64,000 bases of DNA, taken from the NCBI GenBank assembly GCA_963529855.1, contig CAURZK010000002.1:434001-498000 (forward strand), read 5' to 3'. The notes below the pieces were generated by a model. The model ran no database searches, was not told where the DNA came from, and worked only from the letters and a program-made list of their open reading frames with translations. The position numbers were made by a program, and so were the translations under genes. Source of the stretch: 34-65-8 sp963529855 (lineage in GTDB: Bacteria; Pseudomonadota; Alphaproteobacteria; Sphingomonadales; Sphingomonadaceae). Below are positions 8,764 to 16,284 of the stretch, one piece after another; position 1 is the stretch's first letter, and every line of letters begins with the position of its first letter.

Positions 8764-8831
8764 CTGGTCATCCGTTCCATGCTGCGATTTCACTCCGCGT
8801 TAAGTGTTCGCCCAACGCGACCACACACCTA

Positions 8832-8866
8832 ACGCACGGCGTGGCAAGTTGCTCCTCACCGTGCGT
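8832..8866. promoter_or_regulatory. inverted repeat upstream of the LOV kinase gene
   Basis: Perfect 8-base arms, ACGCACGG and CCGTGCGT, are separated by 19 bases in the 126-base gap between rimK and the LOV kinase, about 70 bases upstream of the kinase start. No T-run follows either arm, so it does not look like a terminator. It could be an operator; this is inferred from position and symmetry only. Confidence 0.4.
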
Positions 8867-8889
8867 AAAATCAGGACCAATAGCGTTCT

Positions 8890-9795
8890 TCACCCTTTGC
8901 CCTTCGTCTTGGTACCGCCCTTTTTCGCATTCGCGGCAATAAAATCGATGATCATACCCGCCACGTCCTTGCCGGTGGCCGCTTCGATCCCTTCGAGGCC
9001 GGGCGAAGAATTGACTTCCATGATCACCGGACCGTGGTTGGAACGCAGCATGTCGACACCGCATACGTTCAGCCCCATGCGCTTGGCCGCGCGCACTGCG
9101 GTCGACCGTTCTTCCGGGGTGATGCGGATGACCTCGGCACTGCCACCGCGGTGCAGGTTGCTGCGGAAATCGTCGGGCGCGCCGGTGCGTTTCATCGCGG
9201 CGACGACCTTCCCGCCGATTACCAGGGCGCGGATGTCGGTACCGCCGGCTTCCTTGATGAATTCCTGCACCAGAATATTGACGTTGGCACCGCGAAACGC
9301 CTCGATGACCGACTTCGCGCTGCCTGCCGTTTCGGCCAGCACCACGCCGATGCCCTGCGTCCCTTCCAGCAGCTTGATGACCACCGGCGGCCCTTTGACG
9401 GCGCGAATGATCTCATCGGTCTGCCGGGGATCATGGGCGAACGAAGTGAGCGGCAGGCCAAGTCCATGCTTGGCCAGGATCTGCATCGACCGCAACTTGT
9501 CGCGGCTGCGCCCGATCGCGACGCTTTCATTGAGCGGCCAGACGCCGCTCATTTCGAACTGGCGCAAAATGGCCAGGCCATAATGCGTCACCGATGCACC
9601 GATCCGCGGAATGACCGCGTCGTAACCGTTCACCTGTTCGCCGTTGTACTGCACGGTGGGGCGGTGGCTGGCGATATGCACGGTGCATCGCAACGTGTTG
9701 AGCACGTCGAGAGTGTGCCCGCGCGCCTCGGCCGCTTCGACCAGGCGCCGGTGCGAATACAGCGCGGGATTTCGCGCCAGCATCGCGATTTTCAT
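8890..9795 (-). CDS. rimK: RimK family ATP-grasp ligase (alpha-L-glutamate ligase)
   Basis: RimK adds glutamate residues to the C-terminus of ribosomal protein S6 in enterobacteria and pseudomonads. This 301-residue protein starts MKIAMLARNP and has the ATP-grasp features in order: VVIKLLEGTQGIGVVL (ATP-binding loop, about residues 140-155), LVQEFIKE, the DIRALVIGGKVVAAMKR strand and the metal-binding end MEVNSSPGLEGIE (about 260-272). The ATG at 9793-9795 follows AAGGAATG and lies four bases after the rimB stop, so the two genes form an operon. S6 in this genome lacks a terminal Glu, so the substrate is uncertain. Confidence 0.9.
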   Translation of the reverse strand: MKIAMLARNPALYSHRRLVEAAEARGHTLDVLNTLRCTVHIASHRPTVQYNGEQVNGYDAVIPRIGASVTHYGLAILRQFEMSGVWPLNESVAIGRSRDKLRSMQILAKHGLGLPLTSFAHDPRQTDEIIRAVKGPPVVIKLLEGTQGIGVVLAETAGSAKSVIEAFRGANVNILVQEFIKEAGGTDIRALVIGGKVVAAMKRTGAPDDFRSNLHRGGSAEVIRITPEERSTAVRAAKRMGLNVCGVDMLRSNHGPVIMEVNSSPGLEGIEAATGKDVAGMIIDFIAANAKKGGTKTKGKG

Positions 9796-9799
9796 GCGT

Positions 9800-10255
9800 T
9801 CATTCCTTCGGACGGAGCAGCGGCGGCGACTGCAGCCACGATCTCCCCGCATCAACGAGGAACCTGCGCCTTAGTGCCGTGCGCCCGATAAGCAGGGGGA
9901 ATTGCATGTCCGATCGGTCTGCCAGGCTGATCTCGGCACGAAATTCGATGCCGCCGATACGGATCGGCGTCTTGACGATCAAGCGCATTTGCGTGTCGCC
10001 ATTCGAACTGGTGATCCCGCGATGATCCACATGGATCGCCTCGCACACGTGGCGCACGTTCTGCCGGGGGAAATCGACCGCGAAACGGACGAATTCCTCC
10101 CCGTCGCGATCATAGCGATCGAGCACCGTGGCGTGAAGCGACGAGGTCCGCGCGCCGGTATCGATCTTCGCCGGTACCGCGCGCAAACCCAGATCGGGCA
10201 GGTCGACCAGCTCGCGCCAGCCGACCAGCCGTTTCCCGCCGTGAGCGTCAGTCAT
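9800..10255 (-). CDS. rimB: retropepsin-like aspartyl protease of the RimB / zinc-protease family (PF05618)
   Basis: The 151-residue protein carries the retropepsin-type motif KIDTGARTSSLHA with Asp at about residue 32 and a second hydrophobic strand-turn QFPLLIGRTAL near residue 120. This is the single-domain family usually annotated as ATP-dependent zinc protease and, beside rimK, named RimB. In pseudomonads RimB works with RimK to control S6 glutamylation. Here it stands directly before rimK with a four-base gap, which supports that role. Whether it acts as a protease has not been shown by the sequence. Confidence 0.85.
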   Translation of the reverse strand: MTDAHGGKRLVGWRELVDLPDLGLRAVPAKIDTGARTSSLHATVLDRYDRDGEEFVRFAVDFPRQNVRHVCEAIHVDHRGITSSNGDTQMRLIVKTPIRIGGIEFRAEISLADRSDMQFPLLIGRTALRRRFLVDAGRSWLQSPPLLRPKE

Positions 10256-10278
10256 CGCTCGACCGCGTCAGGACCGCG

Positions 10279-12126
10279 TCACCAGCCCTGCGTCTTGCCG
10301 CGGTTCTGCTTGTCGAGCCAGGCCTTCAACGGAGCGAAGTATTGCGCCATTGCCTTGCCGCTCATCTCGCGAGTGCCGGTAAAGGCTTCCAGCGCGTCCG
10401 GCCAGGGCTTCGACGCACCCATCTCAAGCATCGCATTGAGCTTCTGCCCGACTTCCTTGTTGCCATAGAAAGAACAGCGATGCAGCGGCCCCTTCCATCC
10501 GGCCTGCTTGCACGCGGCTTGAAAGAACTGGAACTGCAGCACGCGGGCGAGGAAATAGCGCATGTAAGGCGTATTGCCCGGGATGTGGTACTTCGCGCCC
10601 GGATCGAACGCATTTGCCGGACGATCGCCCGGCGGCACGATGCCCTGGTATTCGGTCTTCAGGTCGACCCAGGCCTGGTTATATTCGGCCGGAGTGATCG
10701 ACCCGTCGAACACGCCCCAGCGCCACTTGTCGACCAGGAGGCCAAACGGCAGGAACGCGACCTTGTCCATCGCTTCACGCAGCAGCAGGCCGATGTCCTT
10801 GTCGGCGCTTGGAACCTGTGACCGGTCGAGCAGTCCGATCTGGACGAGATATTCCGGCGTGATCGACAGCGCGACCATGTCCCCGATCGCCTCGTGGAAC
10901 CCGTCGTTCGCACCGTTGAGGTGCAGGTAGGACTGATCCTTGTAGGCACGCTGGTAATAGTTGTGGCCAAGTTCGTGGTGGATGACCTTGAAGTCGTCTC
11001 CATTCTTCTTGATGCACATCTTGATGCGGATATCGTCCTTGTTGTCGATATCCCATGCGGAAGCGTGACACTGCACCTCGCGGTCGGCGGGCTTCACGAA
11101 CAGCGAGCGTTCCCAGAAGGTCTGCGGCAGAGCCTCGAACCCGAGCGAGGAAAAGAAGTTCTCGCCCGCCTTGACCATGTCGATCTCGCTCATGCCCTTG
11201 GCCGCGATCAATTCGGTCAGGTCGTAACCAAGATCGCCTGCACCCTCGGGCGCGACCAGCGGATAGATGTTACCCCATTCCTGCGCCCACATGTTGCCGA
11301 GCAGGTCGGCGCGGATCGGGCCAGTGGCGGGCTGCACGGCGTCGCCATGCTTCTCGTTCAGCTTGGTGCGGACGTAGGTATGCAGCGCGATGTAGAGCGG
11401 CTTGAGATCGTTCCAGATCGCATCGGCCGTGCGCGCGAATTCCTCGGGCGGCATGTCATAGTTCGAGCGCCACATTGCGCCGGTGTCGGAAAAGCCCAAC
11501 TCCTTCGCACCTTCGTTGGCGATCGACACCATTCGGGCGTAATCGTCCTTCATCGGCGCGCCGACATTGGTGTGCCAACTCGACCACATTTCGGCGAGCT
11601 CGGCGGGGGTGCGTTCGAGATTGCCCATCTCGGCCTCGATATCGCTGCCCGACATCGGCTTGCCGTTCAGCGTCCCCTGCCCCTTGGCATATTGCGAGGA
11701 GAGGTTCGTCGCGATGGTGTTGAGCTCCGTCGCAGCGCCCGGCGTGGTCGGCGCGGGCAGGACGATCCCGGTGCGAAGGATCGTCAGCTTGCGCTGCACC
11801 ACGGGGTCGAGAACGGGTACTTCGGCATACTTCGCTGCCTCAAGTGCATACTTGACCGATTTTTCCGTGCCGACCGCATTGATCGCGGCCGTCAGGATGT
11901 CGGTATCGTGGGTGACGAAATTGGCGTTCACCCAGTTCACCCGGCTCGCTTCGACAGAATAATCGAACAGGTCCTTCTCAACCGCGGCGACCCAGTCGGC
12001 GGCGCCCTGCGGGGTGAGCGGGAAACCGGGCGCGGCGGTGGCCGCTTGCGGGGCAGCGCCCTGGGCCGCGGCAGGCGCAGCCAGCGCGAAAGCGAGCGCG
12101 GAAAGCGCAACGGATGCGAATTTCAT
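10279..12126 (-). CDS. M2 family peptidyl-dipeptidase (ACE-like metallopeptidase)
   Basis: A secreted zinc peptidase of 615 residues. The N-terminus MKFASVALSALAFALAAPAAA is a clear signal peptide with an A-x-A type site near residue 21, so the enzyme should be periplasmic. The zinc motif HELGH lies at about residues 384-388, and a downstream glutamate sits in NDGFHEAIGDM, as in the ACE/M2 family. Members release dipeptides from peptide C-termini. It stands alone, 23 bases from the rimB start on the same strand. Confidence 0.93.
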   Translation of the reverse strand: MKFASVALSALAFALAAPAAAQGAAPQAATAAPGFPLTPQGAADWVAAVEKDLFDYSVEASRVNWVNANFVTHDTDILTAAINAVGTEKSVKYALEAAKYAEVPVLDPVVQRKLTILRTGIVLPAPTTPGAATELNTIATNLSSQYAKGQGTLNGKPMSGSDIEAEMGNLERTPAELAEMWSSWHTNVGAPMKDDYARMVSIANEGAKELGFSDTGAMWRSNYDMPPEEFARTADAIWNDLKPLYIALHTYVRTKLNEKHGDAVQPATGPIRADLLGNMWAQEWGNIYPLVAPEGAGDLGYDLTELIAAKGMSEIDMVKAGENFFSSLGFEALPQTFWERSLFVKPADREVQCHASAWDIDNKDDIRIKMCIKKNGDDFKVIHHELGHNYYQRAYKDQSYLHLNGANDGFHEAIGDMVALSITPEYLVQIGLLDRSQVPSADKDIGLLLREAMDKVAFLPFGLLVDKWRWGVFDGSITPAEYNQAWVDLKTEYQGIVPPGDRPANAFDPGAKYHIPGNTPYMRYFLARVLQFQFFQAACKQAGWKGPLHRCSFYGNKEVGQKLNAMLEMGASKPWPDALEAFTGTREMSGKAMAQYFAPLKAWLDKQNRGKTQGW

Positions 12127-12195
12127 GTCAGTCCTCTCACGGGAATTCTAAACAGGTTACGATTGGTACCGGTTTGAACCTGCCGACAGCCTTAA

Positions 12196-12717
12196 TCAAC
12201 CGTCAGCCGGGGTTTTTCGACGTACGACCAGCCCGGCGATGATGCCGACGAAGGTCACCACCCAGGCGACGATCTTGACCGGCCCCACCCAGGCCGCGAT
12301 TGCGGACAGTCCATCGCTGCCGCGTTGTTCGAGCAACTGCATGAACTGGGCGATCGTTTCGGTATAATCGGCCACCACGAACAGCGCCGAGGCTGCAATG
12401 ATCAACATGCCGAGCCGGCGCAGCTTGCGCGCGGAATGCTCCATGAACGCAAGTCCGCCATACCATGCGCCGAGGCCATAAACCCCGATGAACACGAGGT
12501 CGCCGATGATTGCGGTCCGCGCCCGTTCGTACAGGCCTGCCGCGATCCAGGCGCGCTGGATACGGTCCACTTCGGCTGCATCGCCGGCAGCCTGATGGTC
12601 GAGGATGCCGCCGGGTACCTCCGGTATGGCCAGTGGCCAGCTCAACCAGATGACGAATGCGAACAACGCGAGACCGGCGGGCCAGTACCGGCGGAACGCG
12701 CGCTCGTTCGCGTTCAA
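12196..12717 (-). CDS. hypothetical membrane protein, last gene of the asd chain
   Basis: The 173-residue product has four likely membrane helices (about residues 13-30, 68-85, 100-122 and 140-165). The start is a TTG overlapping the stop of the upstream hydrolase (TTGA), with GGAG eight bases before it, so translation is probably coupled. I do not recognise a family with a known function. The frame is open further upstream but that stretch lies inside the hydrolase gene. Confidence 0.78.
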   Translation of the reverse strand: MNANERAFRRYWPAGLALFAFVIWLSWPLAIPEVPGGILDHQAAGDAAEVDRIQRAWIAAGLYERARTAIIGDLVFIGVYGLGAWYGGLAFMEHSARKLRRLGMLIIAASALFVVADYTETIAQFMQLLEQRGSDGLSAIAAWVGPVKIVAWVVTFVGIIAGLVVRRKTPADG

Positions 12718-13466
12718 GCGAGAAACTCCACCAGCGCATCGCCCATCGCGCCTTCGGTGACGGAGGACATGTGCGTGCCGGGAATTTCGACGTAGCGCGC
12801 GTTTGGAAGTGTTTCGGCCAACCTGGGCGCCGAACCGTTGTCCTGATCCTTGTCTCCGCACAGCACCAGCGTCGGCATGGTGATCGCAGCCAGTTCCGTC
12901 ACGTCGGTGTCGTCCACCGCCTGCAGCAGCAGCTTGGCCGCGGCGCGATCGACCTCCATCGTCTTCATGAAGCTGACCGCCATGAAGGCCGGGTCGCCGC
13001 GCTTGACCTCATCAAAGCGATTGATCGCATCGATGAAGAATGCCGAACGCCGGTTCCAGCCGGCCAGCCCTTCCAGCCCCATTCCCGCCAGCACCAGCTT
13101 GCGCGGTTTCAGCCCTCCGATAACCGCCCGCGCTGCCGTGCGCGCGCCGAGCGAGAAGCCGGCGAGGTCATAATCCTCCAGACCCAGTTTCGCGACCAGT
13201 GCCGCCGCATCGCGTGCCAGCACGCCTTTGGGATAGGCTGCCGGGTCGTGCGGTTTCCCGCTCGCCCCGTGCGCGCGCAGATCGGGCATGATCGCCTCGA
13301 ACCCGGCGTCGGCCAGTTTCTGCGCATGACCGAACCGCAGCCAGTTCATCTCCGCGCTGGAGAACAATCCGTGGAGCATCAGCACCGGTCGCCCAGCGCC
13401 GAGCCGGTGGACGGCGATTTCCGTGCCGTCGAACGAGGCGACGCGTTCCGATCGAACTCCGGTCAT
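12714..13466 (-). CDS. alpha/beta hydrolase
   Basis: A 250-residue alpha/beta-hydrolase fold protein. It shows the oxyanion segment LMLHGLFSS (about residues 29-37), the nucleophile elbow GFSLGA with Ser (about 107), an acidic residue in LVLCGDKDQDNGS and the C-terminal His in IPGTHMSS. The ATG at 13464-13466 overlaps the stop of the upstream GFA-type gene (ATGA). The substrate cannot be read from the sequence; esterase or lactonase activity is possible. Confidence 0.9.
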   Translation of the reverse strand: MTGVRSERVASFDGTEIAVHRLGAGRPVLMLHGLFSSAEMNWLRFGHAQKLADAGFEAIMPDLRAHGASGKPHDPAAYPKGVLARDAAALVAKLGLEDYDLAGFSLGARTAARAVIGGLKPRKLVLAGMGLEGLAGWNRRSAFFIDAINRFDEVKRGDPAFMAVSFMKTMEVDRAAAKLLLQAVDDTDVTELAAITMPTLVLCGDKDQDNGSAPRLAETLPNARYVEIPGTHMSSVTEGAMGDALVEFLA

Positions 13467-13912
13467 TGCGGCACATCCAGCCCGGCGGCCTTCCAGCGGG
13501 TGGCAATGCTTTCGGTCTGGTCGCTGCGCTGACGCGGCAGGCCGGAGGTATCGAGCCACGCCTCGTGCAGGCTCTCCGCCCCGGCGTGCAATGTCGGCCT
13601 GAAATCCGATGGGTCGTCGAAGCTGCCGAAAGTGAGGTCCATCTTGTCGTGTCCGTTGAATTGAAACCCGAGCGGTGATCCGCATTGCGAGCAGAACGGG
13701 CGCCGGGCGATTGGCGAGCTTTCGTACCAGTCGGGCTGCTGTTCCCATGTTACCGCCGTTACCGGCAGGAACACGAAGGTCGCGGCAAAACCGCCAGTGG
13801 CCTTCTGGCACATCCTGCAGTGGCACAGGTAAGCTGCGGCCTCGCTCACATCGGCCGTGTAGCGCACCCGGCCGCACTGGCAGCCGCCAGTCTTGATCGC
13901 ACGTTCCGTCAT
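13463..13912 (-). CDS. GFA (glutathione-dependent formaldehyde-activating enzyme)/CENP-V domain protein
   Basis: The 149-residue protein has the Cys pattern of the GFA/CENP-V fold: GGCQCGRVRY near the N-terminus, CHCRMCQKATG in the middle and FCSQCGSPL before the last strand, which together bind zinc. The ATG at 13912 overlaps the stop of the isomerase gene upstream (ATGA). Members of this family have varied or unknown roles, so the glutathione-formaldehyde activity should not be assumed. Confidence 0.9.
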   Translation of the reverse strand: MTERAIKTGGCQCGRVRYTADVSEAAAYLCHCRMCQKATGGFAATFVFLPVTAVTWEQQPDWYESSPIARRPFCSQCGSPLGFQFNGHDKMDLTFGSFDDPSDFRPTLHAGAESLHEAWLDTSGLPRQRSDQTESIATRWKAAGLDVPQ

Positions 13913-14556
13913 CGGGGAACCAGACCTTTCTGCTTCATCCGCCACGTGGCCATCGCAATACGGTCCTGCCCGAAGAACGGTTCGCCATCGAAGACCAGCG
14001 TCGGCACGCCCCAATGCCCCGAGCTTTCCAGTGCCTGCTGGTTCGCAGCAATTTCTGCGTCGAGTGTTTCGGCATCTCGAACAACCTCGGCCTCGATGGC
14101 AGCAGCATCCAGACCCGCGCGCTGCAAGGCTCCCGCTAGGTGCTCGCCTTCGTTCCAATCTTCCCGGCCGCCCCAGATCAGCATCCCCGCCTCATGCGCA
14201 AAGCACAGCCCTCTGCCCCGCCGCGCCGCCGCCTGCCCCATGCGCGTGACCCGCCGGATATGCGGCTGTTCGGTCGCGATCTGCCGCGTGGCCACGTCCT
14301 GCACGATCGGATCGGGGCGCGGCGGACCGAAAGGGATGCCTTCGAACTGCGCCACGCGCATCATGTCCAGCATAGTATAGCGCAGCCAGTTGGGATGGTT
14401 GCGCTCAAAGAAATCGGGTTGCCTGATCGCGAGCGGATAGACAGGACGTAGCGCGATATCGACGGCATATTCCTCTGCCAGCGCACGGTAACGGCCCACC
14501 GCGAGGTAGCTGTATGGGCTGCGAAAGCTGAAGTAGAGTTCGGCGGCGAGCGTCAT
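13909..14556 (-). CDS. 2-hydroxychromene-2-carboxylate isomerase family protein (DsbA/GST-kappa fold)
   Basis: The 215-residue protein starts MTLAAELYFSFRSPYSYLA. The FxFxSPYSY segment at residues 9-16 is the signature of the HCCA isomerase / GST-kappa group, with Ser in place of the DsbA active Cys. The C-terminal GVPTLVFDGEPFFGQDR segment is also typical. Classic members isomerise a naphthalene catabolite using glutathione. There is no ring-cleavage pathway around it, so a general glutathione-dependent role is more likely. It sits 19 bases downstream of the lipoprotein gene. Confidence 0.86.
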   Translation of the reverse strand: MTLAAELYFSFRSPYSYLAVGRYRALAEEYAVDIALRPVYPLAIRQPDFFERNHPNWLRYTMLDMMRVAQFEGIPFGPPRPDPIVQDVATRQIATEQPHIRRVTRMGQAAARRGRGLCFAHEAGMLIWGGREDWNEGEHLAGALQRAGLDAAAIEAEVVRDAETLDAEIAANQQALESSGHWGVPTLVFDGEPFFGQDRIAMATWRMKQKGLVPR

Positions 14557-14575
14557 TCCAACACTGTCGCGCAGC

Positions 14576-15178
14576 TTAGCGGAAGAAGCAATTCACCCCG
14601 GCATAAAGCTGCATGACCCGCGCTTCGTCGCCCTCGCCCGACAGGAAGCCGCCGATGGTGCCGCCATCGCTGCTGGCATATTCGAATTCGCCCTCCAGCG
14701 TGCTTTGGCTGACCAGCGCGGCACTGCGCTCGCGCTTGATCGCGCCCAGCGTGCTGCCGAGGAGGACCCCGTCCACGGTTACTGCGTCCGCTTCCGGGCC
14801 CGCCAGCCAGCCGACGAACACGCCGTCGAGGAAGTTGAGGGTAAGGTCGCCAAACTTCGCAAACTCCATCGCGCCTGCCCCGCATTCGGCATTGGCGCTG
14901 GTCGCAGCATCGCCCAGCTCCGTGCCGACCGCCGCTATCACAGCGGCCTTGGCATTGCCGAAGCGGAGCGGCGCAGCGCGTTCGCCATCCACGATGATCC
15001 CATCGGCAAACAGCGTCAGCCGGGGTGCGGCCGCGGCCGGAACTGCGACCGGCGGCGGAACGGGTTCGGCTGGCTTCGCTTCCGCTGTCCGGGCAGCGCG
15101 TTCACCCTCAGGGGCCTGCTCGCCGCAAGCGGCCAGCACTGCCAGGATCGCGATCACCGCAGCCCGCACGGCGATCAC
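14576..15178 (-). CDS. putative lipoprotein of unknown function
   Basis: The 200-residue product begins with a hydrophobic segment and a lipobox LAAC (Cys at about residue 18), then a Pro/Ala/Glu-rich linker (about 22-50) and a compact domain with several Gly-rich strands. It should be lipidated and anchored in the envelope. The start is a GTG overlapping the asd stop (GTGA). No family is recognised. Three Cys remain in the mature part, two of which could pair. Confidence 0.78.
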   Translation of the reverse strand: MIAVRAAVIAILAVLAACGEQAPEGERAARTAEAKPAEPVPPPVAVPAAAAPRLTLFADGIIVDGERAAPLRFGNAKAAVIAAVGTELGDAATSANAECGAGAMEFAKFGDLTLNFLDGVFVGWLAGPEADAVTVDGVLLGSTLGAIKRERSAALVSQSTLEGEFEYASSDGGTIGGFLSGEGDEARVMQLYAGVNCFFR

Positions 15179-16200
15179 CCCTTCTTGAGGTGCCTGCGCC
15201 CCAGAAGTTCCGCGATCTGGACTGCATTCAGCGCGGCACCCTTGCGCAGGTTATCGCTTACGCACCACAAGGTGAGGCCGTTCTCGACCGTCGGATCCTC
15301 GCGCACGCGGCTGACGTAAGTGGCACCGTCGCCTGCGCTTTCGATCGGGGTTACGTATCCGCCATCCTCGCGCTTGTCGACGAGCATAACGCCCGGCGCC
15401 TCGCGTAGCAGATCCTGTGCCTGTTCAGCCGAAATCTCGCGTTCGAACTCGATGTTGATCGCTTCCGAATGGCCGACGAACACCGGCACGCGCACGCAAG
15501 TGGCGTTGACCTTGATCCGCGAGTCGAGGATTTTCTTGGTCTCGACCACCATCTTCCATTCTTCCTTGGTCGAACCGTCGTCCAGGAAGCTGTCGATGTG
15601 CGGGATTACGTTGAACGCGATCTGCTTGGTGAACTTGCGCGGTTCGACCTGGTCGCCCACGAAAATGGCGCGGCTCTGTTCGAACAGTTCATCCATCCCC
15701 GCCTTGCCCGCGCCGGAAACCGACTGGTAAGTGCTGACGATCACGCGCTTGATCCCTGCCGCATCATGCAGCGGCTTCAGCGCCACGACCATCTGGGCGG
15801 TCGAGCAATTCGGGTTGGCGATAATGTTGCGCGCCTTGTAACCGTCGATCGCGTCAGGGTTCACCTCGGGCACGATCAGCGGCACGTCGGGGTCCATGCG
15901 GAACAGCGAAGAGTTGTCGATTACCACGCAACCGGCGGCCGCCGCCTTGGGTGCATATTCCTTGGCCGGGCCGCTGCCGGCGGCGAACAGGGCGATGTCC
16001 CAGCCGGCGAAGTCGAAATGCTCGATGTTCTTGCACTTGAGCATCCGTCCGGTGTCACCGAATTCGACTTCGGTCCCGGTGGAACGTGACGATGCAACCG
16101 CTGCGACCTCGTCACAAGGAAACTCGCGCTCCGCCAGGATCGCCATCATTTCGCGCCCGACATTGCCCGTCGCGCCGACCACTACCACCCGGTAACCCAA
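15175..16200 (-). CDS. asd: aspartate-semialdehyde dehydrogenase
   Basis: The enzyme reduces aspartyl phosphate to the semialdehyde, the branch point to lysine, diaminopimelate, threonine and methionine. The 341-residue protein starts MGYRVVVVGATGNVGREM (NADP-binding Rossmann loop) and has the catalytic Cys in ANPNCSTAQM at about residue 132, plus the substrate-binding block near residues 230-245. Length matches the family. It is the first gene of a six-gene chain on the minus strand, overlapping the next gene by four bases (GTGA). Confidence 0.97.
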   Translation of the reverse strand: MGYRVVVVGATGNVGREMMAILAEREFPCDEVAAVASSRSTGTEVEFGDTGRMLKCKNIEHFDFAGWDIALFAAGSGPAKEYAPKAAAAGCVVIDNSSLFRMDPDVPLIVPEVNPDAIDGYKARNIIANPNCSTAQMVVALKPLHDAAGIKRVIVSTYQSVSGAGKAGMDELFEQSRAIFVGDQVEPRKFTKQIAFNVIPHIDSFLDDGSTKEEWKMVVETKKILDSRIKVNATCVRVPVFVGHSEAINIEFEREISAEQAQDLLREAPGVMLVDKREDGGYVTPIESAGDGATYVSRVREDPTVENGLTLWCVSDNLRKGAALNAVQIAELLGRRHLKKG

Positions 16201-16284
16201 TTCAACGCCTCCACTTGGTTCGGCGCCGAGATAGCGTGCGCGGGGGCAAGCGCAATGGCAGATGCGCTTGGGCGGGCTGAAGCG

